Source: Rana temporaria
Taxonomy: Eukaryota > Chordata > Amphibia > Anura > Ranidae
NCBI RefSeq assembly: GCF_905171775.1
Contig: NC_053491.1
Coordinates: forward strand, 399,879,838-399,943,837
Length of the DNA: 64,000 bases
Reading direction: 5' to 3'
The position numbers and the translations under genes were made by a program. The notes beneath the pieces are model-generated. The model was not told where the DNA came from, searched no databases, and was given only the letters and a program-made list of their open reading frames with translations. Below are positions 32,812-43,506 of this stretch, piece by piece; the stretch's first letter is position 1, and each line of letters starts with the position of its first letter.

Positions 32812-35800
32812 TTTTTTTAACCAAAGCCAACTTTTATTTGAACTTTACTAAACTTCATTTTGAAAAAAATGTATTAATGTAAATATATTTTCTAATTTCT
32901 TTCCAGTTTAAGAAGAGCCCTACAAAAGTACCATACAAAGCCATTGCTTTGGCCACTATCCTGTTTTTGATAGGCACTTTGCTGATTGTGATCGGGTCCC
33001 TTCTTTTAACTGGACACATTAGCAATGGGGTAAGAGTTTTTTTTTTTTTTTTTTTTTTTCCTTTTCATTCAAATTTGTATTTGTCAAGCTAGACATGCAG
33101 TCATTGATAGCCTAACTTTTATTTTAGCTTTCTGTCTAGAGCAGGGGTGTCAAACTCAATTTCTTTTTTTTTTTTCATATTTATTTGTTTTTATTTTTGT
33201 ATTCATGGTCACAGAGAGATATTAACATCACAAATGCAAGGAATTCATAATTCTATACATATTATCGTTCCAGACAGCGAGAAACACACACAAAAAAAGA
33301 AAGTAGCCACCAACTAGGCTTATCCAATCGTCTCCCTTACTCTGTTATTGTATAATTAACAACACATCTTAAACCTTTTAATTAGAATCTCTAAAGTAAC
33401 TGTATTGTTTTCATACGCCTTAGGCCTCTCTATTCCCTTGTCTCTATATACCCTACCTATCCCTCCTTCTAAAAAAAATATAAAGGAGAAAAAAAAAAAA
33501 AAAAACAACAACCCCCTATCCCCTGCACAAGAAATGGAGGGGCTCTCTCTTATTTCTATTCATCAAAATCCTATACGCACTCCTCCCGTGGTTGACTCTT
33601 CACTCCTTATTCTACTCCTCCATCAGTCTCATCCCCTCTTCGGAATACATAAACAGATTCCATCCTGTCCATGTTTCTACATACTGCTCTCTTTTATTTC
33701 GGGCGGAAAGAACTAGATCTTCTATGGCTCCTATCTCTCGGACTCTATTAAGCCATCTCGTAATGGAGGGTGGCCTAGTGTCTCTCCACTGTAAAGTTAT
33801 TCCACTTTTAGCAGCATTTATCAAATGACATAGCACCGATTTTTTTTATACGCTCGCACCGGGATCTGTGAACTGTGGAGCAGGAAAAGGGCCGGATCAT
33901 CCGGTAGCTGAATTTCCGTGAATTTTTGAGATATTCTCTGAACTTCCAACCAATATTTTCTTACTTTTACACAGGACCAAAATATGTGCAACAGAGTTCC
34001 CTGTTCCAGTCCACATCTCCAGCAATATTCTGAGTTTTCTATGGAAAATGTATGCATCTTTACTGGAGTGTAGTACCATTGGTTCAATAGTTTGTAGTTG
34101 GATTCCTGTATTCGCGTAGATACTGATGAGTTTAGTGCTAGATAGATAATGTGTTTACGCTGAGTTAGTGAAAACTTCCTCCCCAGGTCTCTCTCCCATT
34201 TATTAATTCCCGGCAACACAAGCTCAATTTCATCACGGGCCGCATCAGCATTATTCTTGTAGTCAAAGGGCCAGTTGTATCTGTAAGACTATACAAATGT
34301 ACCTACTCTTTATCATATTAAATAGTTGCCTCTCTACATTCGATTATTACTGGCTCTAGTAATAACTTAAAGGGGTTGTAAAGGTAATTTTTTTTTGTTA
34401 CCTTTAATGCATTCTATGCATTAAGGTAAAAAAACTTCCGACAATAGAGGCCCACCCAGCCCCCCACCCCCCACGTTTACTTACCGGACCCCTCGAACGG
34501 CCTGCGCCGTGAACGTGCTGTCATCTTGGCCGGCTTCACGGCTCACTCATTGGTCGATTGAAGCAGCGCAGCCATTGGCTCGCGCTGCTGTCAATCACAA
34601 CCAATGACACGGGGGGCGGGGCCGTGTGATACAGTTGGCGGCTATGGCCGTCGGCTGTATCACGGGAGCGCGCCCGCAAGGACTCCACACCATGCGAGCG
34701 AGCTCGCATAATTGTGTGGAGTTCTTGCGGGGAGGACCATAGACAGCCACCGAGGGATCCCAGAAGAAGTGGGTCAGGCCACACTGTGCAAAAAATGACC
34801 GCAGGTATCCTCTGCCATGTTTTTGGACTGAGCAGTCTCTAATAAAGTTTCTTGTCCATGACACAAGCGGTGTGGTGTTCTCCTTTTTCAACTGGCATAG
34901 AATTGTAATATTCTCATAATTGTAAACAGATGTGTAGAGTCCCCCCACCCAAGCTGGGAGCGGAGCTGGGAAAACAGTGCAGGGTTTGGAAAGAGAAAAA
35001 AAAACCTGGAGTGGGACTTTAAAGGCACTACCGCAAAATTAATAATAGTATTGAAGTAAATAAATAATATTTATTGAAAACGCATATATAAATAGTACAA
35101 AAAGAGTGGATAGATAAAAATTGCAATCTAGATATGGATTCTTAAAACCAACGCGTTTCGGAAAACAGGGTTTTTCTTCCTTCATCAAGGTAGTAACAGA
35201 ATTTCACTTCTATAAGAAATGCAAGATAATCAGTGGAGAATTTGTACAACAATACATTTTATTGACGAAGTCTATAGTGTATCTAGCCCATCAAAGTACT
35301 TGTCGCTTACATCCTTATTGTAGTTTAAGTATCCAAAAGGTTAAAAACAGAGTTTTAACACTGCAGCGCATGTCCCTTCATGCAGTCCATCCACTATGTC
35401 AATGTTGGTAATTAGCAGACAGGAGAGGGGGGGATACAAAAGACCTCAGAAGACACTGGGAGGATCTCTGTCCTAGACACCACAGGGAAAACTGTGCTGT
35501 AACCAGACACAGTGTGTTTGTGTACTGGGGTCCAAAGAACCGAGAACCTGTGGCAGGAGCATAAAAACATAGAAACTGCATAAGGAAAAAAAGTGGGGTG
35601 GTAAAAAGAATATTAAGGTCAAAGCAATGACTCGTATAAGAAATCGAATCACTGCAAATGTAGCACCCACCTATGCGTATTAGTGTACTCACATGCAGGC
35701 AGGTTAATAGGGAAGTGTGAGGGTTAGACAGTACAGATGGTTTCAACATCCGTAAGAGAACCAACTATATTGTAAAAAAAACATAAAAGGAAAAAGAGAG

Positions 35801-37516
35801 GGAAAAAAACATCAAAAAACAATATAAATAAAAATCTGCAGGGCCTGGAGGACAACCAGAGGAGGGCTGGGGACAGTTGCCAGAGTCTGCAGCATGCTGA
35901 GACCAGAGGAGGCTCAGACGAGGGGGAGCTGCGGCTTCACAGAGAGGCTGAGAATCTGCCACGGACATTGTAGGCAAGGTGGGGCGGAGACAAGTTGGTG
36001 CCACAGCTAGAGGAAAGGTGCGAGGGCCACATGAAATGGCCTGGTGCTCCATATTCAGCTCATAGACCTTGTGTTGGACATATGTGGTCTAGAGTATATG
36101 TAAACCCCAAAATAGAATATATTGCAGCTTACCAGCTGTGCTGACTGAATTTGATTTTTTTTCATATTCCCCCCCCCCCCCCCTTTTTATATTCACCTGA
36201 TGATCTTAATGGCAGTGCACTTCATGTCCTAGGGCAGGGGTCTCCAAACTTTCTAAACAATGGGCCAGTTTACTGTAGTTCAGACTCTAGGGGGGCCAGG
36301 CTGTGCCTAGTGGGAGTAAATGCCCCATCTTTGGTATTAGGGGAACAATTGTTGTTGGTTACAGGAATTTTCTCCTATTGTTGGTGTCCTTTGCAGGAAT
36401 AATGTCACAGTTTGAAGACCTCTGTCCTGGGTAATAATGCTCATATATTGTACTGTATCTGTGGAGAAGAGGGGTTGTCATCCTCAGGAAAATAATTGTT
36501 AGACGTACAGAAATCTTCCAGCTCTCCTCTTCTGCATACCAAAGGGTAATCTAGTTCAAATATACTTCCTGATAACACTGGACTGCAGGAGCAACAGGTC
36601 ATTTTCTTGCACTTATATCTTGGATATAACAAAATACTTTTAATTGTATATTTTTAAGGGGAAAATCAGGAAGTGTAATGTTCTAAAAACGTAAGGTTTC
36701 TATGCATAAAGGTATAAAACCTTCTGTGCTGCAGCTCCCAGACCCCACCCCCCTGCACGAGCGCAGTGGCTCTAGTCGATGTTTCTTTTCTCATTGGACA
36801 GATTGATATTGGCTCCCGCCGCTGTCAATCAAATCCTGTGACACCATAGCTGGGGGCGGGAATTTGGGAGTGAGCCTGCGAGGGTGCCCCAGGGAAAACG
36901 GCTTTCCGTGGGGGCACCCAATGAAGAGGAGGGTCTTGGCACATCGCACGGGACTCCAAAACTTGTTTGTTATTTTTATAAAAAAAAGCCCTGAAGGTTT
37001 ACAACCACTTTAAAGATATTTCTCACTTTACTTTTTATTCTAGTATATTTGTGAAGCGGAGGAAGTTTCTACATCCATTAAGGTTTAGCTACTTAAATTT
37101 GCTTTAAAAGAGTAATTAAGTATGCCATAAGTATGGCTGTTCTAAAGTTAGTTTGGTTGTCCAGTGCCCGGCTGCCTTAGGATGTTTCTGGTAGCATTCT
37201 TTTACATGCAAACCGTCATGATCTTGTACATACTGGTAAAGAAAGCACACATAATCATTGGCTCCGGCTTTTATATATAAAATGCTCTCTGTTTATTTCA
37301 TGCTGGTGACTGTGGATGGGCAGATTGTAGACAAATTGCATTTTAACATTTTTTTTATTCTTATTTTTTTTGAAGGGCAATGAACGGGCAATACCAGTGC
37401 TAATCATCGGAATTTTGGTCTTCCTGCCTGGCTTCTACCACCTCCGCATCGCTTATTATGCTGCTAAAGGATACAGAGGTTACTCATATGACGACATTCC
37501 AGACTTTGATGACTGA
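28604..37516 (+). CDS. TMEM230: TMEM230, small two-pass vesicle transmembrane protein
   Basis: Coding exons 28604-28699, 32907-33029 and 37376-37516 (96, 123 and 141 bp, all phase 0) join to 119 codons plus TGA. The human protein's common form is 120 residues. The product starts MMPSRNNATALPNSKVKYSK, has two hydrophobic segments (about residues 44-66 and 79-101), a basic KVPYK just before the first, and ends in the conserved tyrosine/aspartate tail GYRGYSYDDIPDFDD. Both termini are expected to face the cytosol. In mammals TMEM230 (DUF872/TMEM230 family) resides on secretory, recycling and synaptic vesicles and affects their traffic; its proposed link to Parkinson disease is disputed. All introns are GT-AG. 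The start was chosen for the conserved MMPSR N terminus; the second methionine is also possible. It follows PCNA in the same orientation, as in human. Confidence 0.97.
28895..29039. mobile_element. hAT-like MITE in TMEM230 intron
   Basis: CATGGGTCTTCAAACTACGG at the left, CCGTAGTTTGAGGATCCCTG at the right. The flanking octamers ATCTAGGG and ATTTAGGG differ at one position, an eroded 8-bp duplication. Internal AACTACAATTCCCATCATG is a motif widely seen in such repeats. Confidence 0.75.
29594..30840. other. Composite repeat region in TMEM230 intron
   Basis: AAAGTGGTTGTAAATGATC (29594) and a second GGTGGTTGTAAACGATC (30174) suggest a TTAA-type element split by another repeat. The intervening 29616-30170 carries ACACCAGG motifs, GTTACGTCCCAG and AT-rich DNA. 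The boundaries are unclear. I see no exon in 29040-31590. Confidence 0.3.
31599..32034. mobile_element. TTAA-type foldback relative
   Basis: Left end CTAAAGCAGAGTTCCACCC; right end CTGGAACTCCTCTTGAAG. It shares the TATTAAAAGTC...GCAGCTGCAGTATTTGTAGC segment with the copy at 62196-62681, so they are one subfamily. The GC-rich centre lies at 31730-31930. Confidence 0.6.
32771..32808. repeat. (GT)n microsatellite
   Basis: About 18 uninterrupted GT units followed by poly-T, roughly 100 bp upstream of TMEM230 coding exon 2. It does not disturb the acceptor. Confidence 0.95.
32907..33029 (+). CDS. TMEM230: TMEM230 coding exon 2
   Basis: Acceptor TTTCCAG precedes and donor GTAAGA follows. It encodes FKKSPTKVPYKAIALA and the whole first membrane segment (LFLIGTLLIVIGSLLL). 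Confidence 0.97.
33142..34360. mobile_element. Partial hAT-like element interrupted by a LINE
   Basis: CAGGGGTGTCAAACTCAATT at 33142 is a hAT-type end. After the inserted LINE it continues as CAATTTCATCACGGGCCGCA (34226 on). The expected right end (CACCCCTG) is not present, so the element is truncated or has diverged. Confidence 0.55.
33164..34222 (-). pseudogene. 5'-truncated L1-like LINE, ORF2 C-terminal part
   Basis: Starts on the + strand with poly-T, that is a - strand poly-A tail. The - strand reading at 33592-34219 gives the end of an L1-type ORF2 with CWRCGLEQGTLLHIFWSC, the zinc-finger-like C-x2-C-x8-H-x4-C motif that follows the RT domain. A frame change occurs near 33830. The direct repeat CTCAATTTC at 33155-33163 and 34223-34231 is its target-site duplication. 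It lies in TMEM230 intron 2 in antisense orientation. Confidence 0.82.
34367..34795. mobile_element. TTAA-type foldback, right end lost
   Basis: TTAAAGGGGTTGTAAAGG start, then TTACCTTTAATGCATTC/ATGCATTAAGGTAA hairpin. The GC-rich body is shared in inverse with 23215-23500 (GATACAGTTGGCGGC, CATGCGAGCGAGCTCGCAT). No terminal repeat is found at the right. Confidence 0.6.
35040..35200. repeat. Repeat fragment with ACGCGTTTCG...TTCATCAAGG motif
   Basis: CCAACGCGTTTCGG followed by TTTTTCTTCCTTCATCAAGG is a motif I associate with interspersed repeats of amphibians. A related ATACGCGTTACG is at about 30156. Limits and class are unresolved. 35200-36150 contains nothing I can name. Confidence 0.35.
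36235..36424. mobile_element. hAT-like MITE in TMEM230 intron 2
   Basis: Left end CAGGGGTCTCCAAACTTTC, right end GTTTGAAGACCTCTG. The flanking octamers TCCTAGGG and TCCTGGGT agree at six of eight positions. The internal GGGCCAGTTTACTG is characteristic of this widespread repeat type. Confidence 0.7.
36654..37013. mobile_element. TTAA-type foldback relative
   Basis: Right end GGTTTACAACCACTTTAA is clear. The left end (TTAAGGGGAAAATCAGG) is weaker. The GC-rich middle (36720-36930) resembles other members. It lies in TMEM230 intron 2. Confidence 0.45.
37376..37516 (+). CDS. TMEM230: TMEM230 coding exon 3 and stop
   Basis: T-rich tract and GAAG acceptor. It encodes the loop GNERA, the second membrane segment (IPVLIIGILVFLPGFYHL) and the acidic tail, ending with TGA at 37514-37516. 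Confidence 0.97.
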   Translation, partial: GNERAIPVLIIGILVFLPGFYHLRIAYYAAKGYRGYSYDDIPDFDD

Positions 37517-38790
37517 ACCACTATGTGTGGTAGAAGGCACTGCACACGCTATTCAGCTCCTCTGGGAGCCAACAGGTCTCAGTAGGGGAAGGAGGAGAAG
37601 ATGGCCAGCAGACCAGTGTATATACAATGAGGCTTCAGTTTAGTCAGGCAGTTGTGATAATTCAGTGGACTGTTCTATCAGTTTGTCACAAAACAAATAC
37701 CCGACTTGTACTGCTAAATGTTTTGTAGGGTAAAAGCATTCCCTTCTGAAAGGAGCATGTTAGATTTTCCTACAGAGAAAGCAAAAATGGAATTTATAAT
37801 CCATGAGCAGTAGAAAACCTGAGGTCTTCCCCTAACCACCAATCACATTCTAACTATTACTTGAATAGAGCACTTTGAAAAATGGTCGCAGACATTTCAT
37901 TAATTGGTGGTTTCTATATCACCCTTTTCCTTCATAGGCTTATTTAGCTAAAAAGAAAGCCATATTGTTTTATATTAAAAACATGCAGGATAAGCTATGG
38001 CTGCTCTGAAAAATTATGCATTAAAATATAAAAAAAAAAATCCTTGGATAGCAATAGATACAAATGGGTACCAAGGGATCATTTCACTCTAATTGGATAG
38101 ACACAAACAACATGTTAAAATTTCACTGTTACCTGATGTTTACTTGAGGCATGCTTTACATTTTTAATCAAGTGATTTGGATAATCTATGCAAGTTTTAT
38201 GGTTTTATTTTTAATTGTAATCTGACAGCTTTCCAGCTCTAAGCTCCATGCATCAAGGCCTGGCAATTTGCAACCCTCCAGATAAATTTGAACTACAAGT
38301 CACAGCAGGTCTAGGAAGGAAAGCAAAATAATTCCTTTTACCCTGTCCGTGCTAAGGTAAAATTGGAGATCTGACATGTAATACATATCCTGTGCAGATA
38401 GTGAATAAGTGCATCATACCTGCACACAACTCCAGCTGGGCACCTACCATATTTTGTCCTGCCCACAGAGTTCAAGTCAGTGCAGCGTGTCTACTTCCAT
38501 GGACTCTGCATGTCTTCGCAGACTTTGCCCACTGAAGTGTGTCAGAGTGCTGAGTTGCATTCTGTGGGAATGGCTATCTCATTTTACCATTCAAGTGAAG
38601 TCCATATTCATTGACATATACCAGAGCATAGGGTGTGGAAGTGTCAGTATAGCTGCGTACTACCGCTGTCCTTTGAAGTAGAAACATAGCCCACTGTACC
38701 ACGACTAAGCATTGATTGCGATCCCTGGCTCCGACATGTTGTCCAGTGTGTACACTTTATCTTGTGTATCTGCTAAGCGATGTAATAGAG
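37517..38790 (+). other. TMEM230: TMEM230 3' UTR and downstream DNA
   Basis: AT-rich, ORF-poor sequence after the stop. Candidate poly-A signals are ATTAAA at 38020-38025 (followed by an A run at 38031), AATAAA at 40448-40453 and AATAAA at 40857-40862. The transcript end cannot be fixed from sequence alone. No other gene is seen to 38790. Confidence 0.45.
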
Positions 38791-38792
38791 AG

Positions 38793-39304
38793 TTAAAGCG
38801 GTAGTTCACCCACAATCCCATGATGTTACCATCGAGACAGGCATTGTAGCGCGAGCTACAGTATGCCTGTCCCGATTTTTTTAACCCCGTACTCACCTCG
38901 TAGTCGTCCATCGTAGATTCCGGCTCCCGCGGGGAATGGGCGTGCCTATGGAGAGGGAGGATGATTGACGGCCGGCCCTGGCACGTCACTCTCCCCGAAG
39001 ACAGCCGGAGTAGGTCTCGGCTCTTCACGGCGCGTGCGCACAGGCTATGCGCACGCGTCGTGAAGACCAAGCCTATTTCGGCTATTTCCGGAGAAGCGTG
39101 ACGCGCCAGAGCCGGCCGTCAATCATCCTCCGTCTCCAGAGGCACGCCCATTCCCCGGTATCTTCGATGGACGACTACAAGGTGAGTATGGGGGGAAAAA
39201 ATTCGGGACAGGCATACTGTAGCTCGCGCTACAGTGCCTGATTTAAAGGTAAAAGAAATTTTTTTTTTTTTTTTTACTGTCGATAGGGTGAACCCCCGCT
39301 TTAA
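38793..39304. mobile_element. TTAA-type foldback, first of an abutting pair
   Basis: TTAAAGCGGTAGTTCACCC at the left, GGGTGAACCCCCGCTTTAA at the right. Arms include GTAGCGCGAGCTACAGTATG and its complement CATACTGTAGCTCGCGCTAC, and AGTCGTCCATCG/CGATGGACGACT. The terminal TTAA at 39301-39304 is also the first TTAA of the next element. Confidence 0.85.
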
Positions 39305-39817
39305 AGGGGTTGTAAAGGTACATTTTCTTTTTTTTTTTTTTTCCCCTAAATAGCTTCCTTTACCTTAGTGCAGTCCTCCACTTACCTCATTCTTTGATTT
39401 TGCTTTTAAATATCCTTATTCCTTTTGAGAAATCCTTACTTCCTGTTCTGTCTGTAACTCCACACAGTAATGCAAGGCTTTCTCCCTGGTGTGGAGTGTC
39501 GTGCTCGCCCCCTCCATTGGACTACAGGAGAGTCAGGACGCTCTCTACATTGCAGATAGAGACAAGAGCTGTGTGTTGGTGGGCATCCTGACTCTCCCGT
39601 AGTCCAAGGGAGGGGGTGAGCACGACACTCCACACCAGGGAGAAAGCTTTGCATTACTGTGTGGAGTTACAGACAGAAGAACAGGAAGTGAGGATTTCTC
39701 AGAAGAAATAAGGACATTTAAAAGCAAAATCGAAGGATGAGGTAAGTGAAGGAGGACTGCACTAAGGTAAAGGAAGCTATTTAGGGAAAAAAAATTGTAC
39801 CTTTACAACCCCTTTAA
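39301..39817. mobile_element. TTAA-type foldback, second of an abutting pair
   Basis: TTAAAGGGGTTGTAAAGGTA at the left and TACCTTTACAACCCCTTTAA at the right. Long arms pair (CTTTACCTTAGTGCAGTCC against GGACTGCACTAAGGTAAAG). Same subfamily as 12622-13106. The centre carries a TCAGGACGCTCTC/GCATCCTGACTCTC inverted pair. Confidence 0.88.
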
Positions 39818-40011
39818 GGCTGTTCTCTGTACATGTTCACAAGACAGCCTTCTTTCCTTTGACAGGGCCCAGTACTACAAGGGTAATTTTGCAGGTTTGC
39901 GCAGTATACCTGAGTCGGCCACTGCACAGACAGTGATGTTCTGTACAGATGGTGATTTTCATTGCTTACTCGTGGGGAGGGCCTGGTGGAATCCATAACT
40001 TTATTAATATC

Positions 40012-40205
40012 TTAAAGCGGAACTAAACCCATCAGTTTCACAAAACATTTAAGGCATGCTGTAATTGATAACGGTCACAACTGGTTGTACTCTCATCTGA
40101 ACTGTCAAGCCATACCTGATCATTTGTACAGCACATGGTAACTGCTGATCAAACAGATGGCAGCTTCCTAGGCTGTAAAGAGTAGGAGGGTTTAGTTCTG
40201 CTTAA
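40012..40205. mobile_element. Short TTAA-type foldback
   Basis: TTAAAGCGGAACTAAACCC at the left, GGGTTTAGTTCTGCTTAA at the right, 194 bp in total. The DNA at 40206-41450 contains no gene apart from possible TMEM230 poly-A signals. Confidence 0.8.
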
Positions 40206-41479
40206 AAAAAAAAAAAAAAAAGTTGAGAATAACCTTTTGTATGCAATAACGCCCTTAGCTGTACAGAAAAGTCAGATTTTTTATAATTTACCTTTTGTGG
40301 TGCGACACTATCCGTAGCAAATGTCACTGGACTGGACATGTCTTCAGGACATCAAGTTCTCTATGAGCAGTAAAATATTGTCCCCAGATACCACACTTAT
40401 TTCTTGACTTCTGTTTTTTTTTTTTCTCTGTTAAAAACCTTTAAAAAAATAAACAATTTATGCATGCTGTACTAACTTGTAACTTACGGGTTCTTGAAAG
40501 GCAGATTCCTGTGTTGCCAGTATCATCCACTCTGTTCCAAATTGATTTTACAGTACAGATCACAAATTTGAAGGGAAGAATTTAGCTGGAGGCTATGGGC
40601 AACACAAACCATTTTCCTCGCAGTTACTTTTGTACGGAGCTTGGAAATGGGGACCCAACCAATGTCTGTTTTGTAAATGAATGAGTGAATCATTCTTTCA
40701 TGGTGAGGTTGGCTCAATTGCCACTGTGTTCATTGCACACCATGGCACTGCTGCTACTGCTGTATATGTTCATTTTTGCCAACATGCACCAAGATATGGA
40801 AATGTGTGTGCATGGAAGGTATGATCTCCTTCATGTATTCTGCTTGGTTAAGTGCAAATAAATGCTATTATAAAATGAGGCTTATTTCTTTCTTTCTTAT
40901 ACCTTCTTTTTTTTTGGATATTGTTGCTTCCAGTGAATAATGTGATATTCTGGAAAAATGATATTCTGGGAATTAATAATCTATTGTTGATTTGATTTAA
41001 CAGGTACTTTTTTAGTTGTAAATGTTTGTCCTTTGTTAGCACAAGTTATAAATGGGGAAGCAGACTAATCCTGGTGACTGTAGTGCTGTGTAAGGGCTAT
41101 TCTTTGTGCTGCTTTAGTCTTTATCCTACAACATCTGGTCCAGTGAATATGAATGTCCAGGGCAGCAGAAAAGCCGCATTCAGTTGTCATCACTGCTTGT
41201 TATGACTGCTGATATGCAAGACAGCAAAAAATATCTTCCACTACTTGACTGATTAGCTAAACGATAAGTTTAAGATTGTTCTAAAGATTATAGAGGCTCC
41301 CCCAGGCCTAATCCTTTTTTTAGTTCCAGCAGCAGCTGTACACACTGCTTTAGCTGGGCAGTGAGTTGTGAAACGCAGTATAAAGCGTTTATAGTACAGA
41401 GCGCATGTACCGTACAGCTGGAGCAGCATATAGTTGCCTTTGGTTCTCGGGTATGTGTTTTTGTTTTGTTTTTATTCTA

Positions 41480-43487
41480 AAAAGGATAGAGAGGGCCTAA
41501 GGGAAAGCCAAAATAAAGTACAGGTTACAGACCACCATTAGGAAAATCACAAGTAACACAACAATAAAACATGAACATCATGTGGAATACAATAATGGCA
41601 CAAAAATTATAATTGACACATATAGTTAGAAAAGATAAATTAGACAGTGCTGGGTGGACAAAAGTAGCTTCACCCTCCAACACAACCACACATGAGGCCA
41701 ACGAGCCACAACTTAAACCCTGCACCCCACAGTCTGCCCACGTAATCCAAACTACTTCCCACCAACAATCAAAAATGTGTGCCCAAAGTACAGCACCTAG
41801 GTAACATGCACTTCAAAGACAGATCTACCTCCTGGATAAAAATGTCTCTTACCTGCAGCAACCAAGTAAAAATCAGTCTCCGGGGTGCCAACCCAGGGGT
41901 CTCCAACCAAGGCTGCCATATGGAATTAAATTTCTGGGCTGCATTTCTATGCTGATATGTAAGGTGCTCCCATAGAAGGATGCATTTAACCTGTTCAATC
42001 CATTGTTTCTTGGTCGGGACATGCAGGGATAACCAAAATCTAGCCACTAGCTTTCGTGCTAAGTACAAGAGTCTGATCACTGCAATGTTAACTGGATGAG
42101 GGTAGAGTTCTTCATCCACTGCGCCCAATACACATATTAGGGGGTCCAGAGGAACACAGAGGACACAGAGGAAATAACCTCAGTGACATTACCCCAGAAC
42201 CGGTGCATCTTAGGACAGCGCCACATCGGGTGGATTAGCGACCCCTCCTCCCCGCAATGTTTAGGACATAGAGAAGAATCTCTTCTTCCCCAATGGAACA
42301 ATTGGAAAGGTGTGCGGTAGGCCCTATGTAACAAAAACAGGTGAGACAACCTATGTGACTGAAAATGAAGTAAGAGGACCAGCTTGTAGACATGTGTCCC
42401 ATGCTTCACCATTAGTAAAGTCGCTGAATCCTGTACAGTTGATAAAAGTCTGGAATAGATATGGGATATTGGGCCCTTTTTTTCCTTACCAAAAAATACA
42501 TCTTTTATCAAGGGATGACTAGACAGTTGGAGAACAGAAATCTGGCACTGGGCCTGCAGGGCGTGCTGGAGCTGCAAGTATCTGTAGAATTGATGCCTAG
42601 GAAGGTTAAATTCAGTCTGCAATTCCTGAAATGATTTAAGTATATTTTGATGATATAATTGAGCAATATTGTAGATACCGGCCAGTCTCCAGGACAGGAA
42701 GCCATCCAACTTGGACACTTCTACCAAGTTGGGATTGTCCCAAAGTGGTGTATTCGCAAAAAATCCTGAGATACGCAAATTAGACCTCACCATGGACAAC
42801 AATTTCTTGAGGACTACAGTAGGCGCAGCCTGTGGCAGGTGAGGAAACCCCGCCTCCAAACACGCCAGTACCGAAGTGTTCCGAGACCCTGTACGTAACA
42901 GATTGTCAATAGAGTCAGATTCATTTAAATACCCAGACCCACCCAAATGCTGTAACTGAGAAGCCACAAAATAAAATTTGGGGTTAGGGACTGCAGCTCC
43001 CCCCTGAACTTTACCATATTGTAATGTAGAAAGCCTAATACGGGCACATTTTTTCTTCCAAATCAAAGACCTAAATAAAGTATCTATCCGAGTGAACCAT
43101 CTGCGTGGTATCCACTGAGGAGAATTGTGCATGATATATAATCGTTGAGGGCACTACACCATTTTGATTAGATTTATCCTACCTATAACTGAAAGCGGGA
43201 GTGTAAACCAAGTGAGACAGGAGATTCTCCTCTAGGTACGTCTGTGGATTAGCCGATACCTGAACCCCCCAAATATTTAAAAGAAGAGACTACCTTCAGG
43301 AACCTTGCAGCATCCGGCAGCGAAGCAATTGGGCCATCTACAAGCAATAGGACAGACTTACTCCAATTAATTGAAAAACCCGACAAGGAGTCAAAATGTT
43401 TTATCAACTCCATAGCCGCAGTAAGGGAGGTATCCACATCCCCTAAGTATAGTAATGTGTTGTCCGTGTAAGGGGAGCGTCTTTACA
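41480..43487 (-). pseudogene. 5'-truncated L1-like LINE fragment (LINE-B)
   Basis: On the - strand 43480-43249 reads a damaged YADD box (YTDNTLLYLGD) and the following FDSLSGFSINWSKS. 43132-42137 gives 331 residues of the post-RT region (MHNSPQWIPRRWF, RIRLSTLQYGK, CPKHCGEEGSLIHPMWRCPK zinc-finger-like motif), and 42128-41769 gives the C terminus. Frameshifts separate the parts. The sequence begins at the RT active site, consistent with 5' truncation during target-primed reverse transcription. It is the same clade as the full-length element at 46706-55942. Confidence 0.85.
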
Positions 43488-43506
43488 ACAATCTTGCATT
43501 TGTCTA

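Noticed and set aside
39301..39304. A three-way rearrangement breakpoint where two palindromes meet
   Set aside because: The simpler explanation is one TTAA-targeting element inserting at the terminal TTAA of another, which needs no rearrangement.
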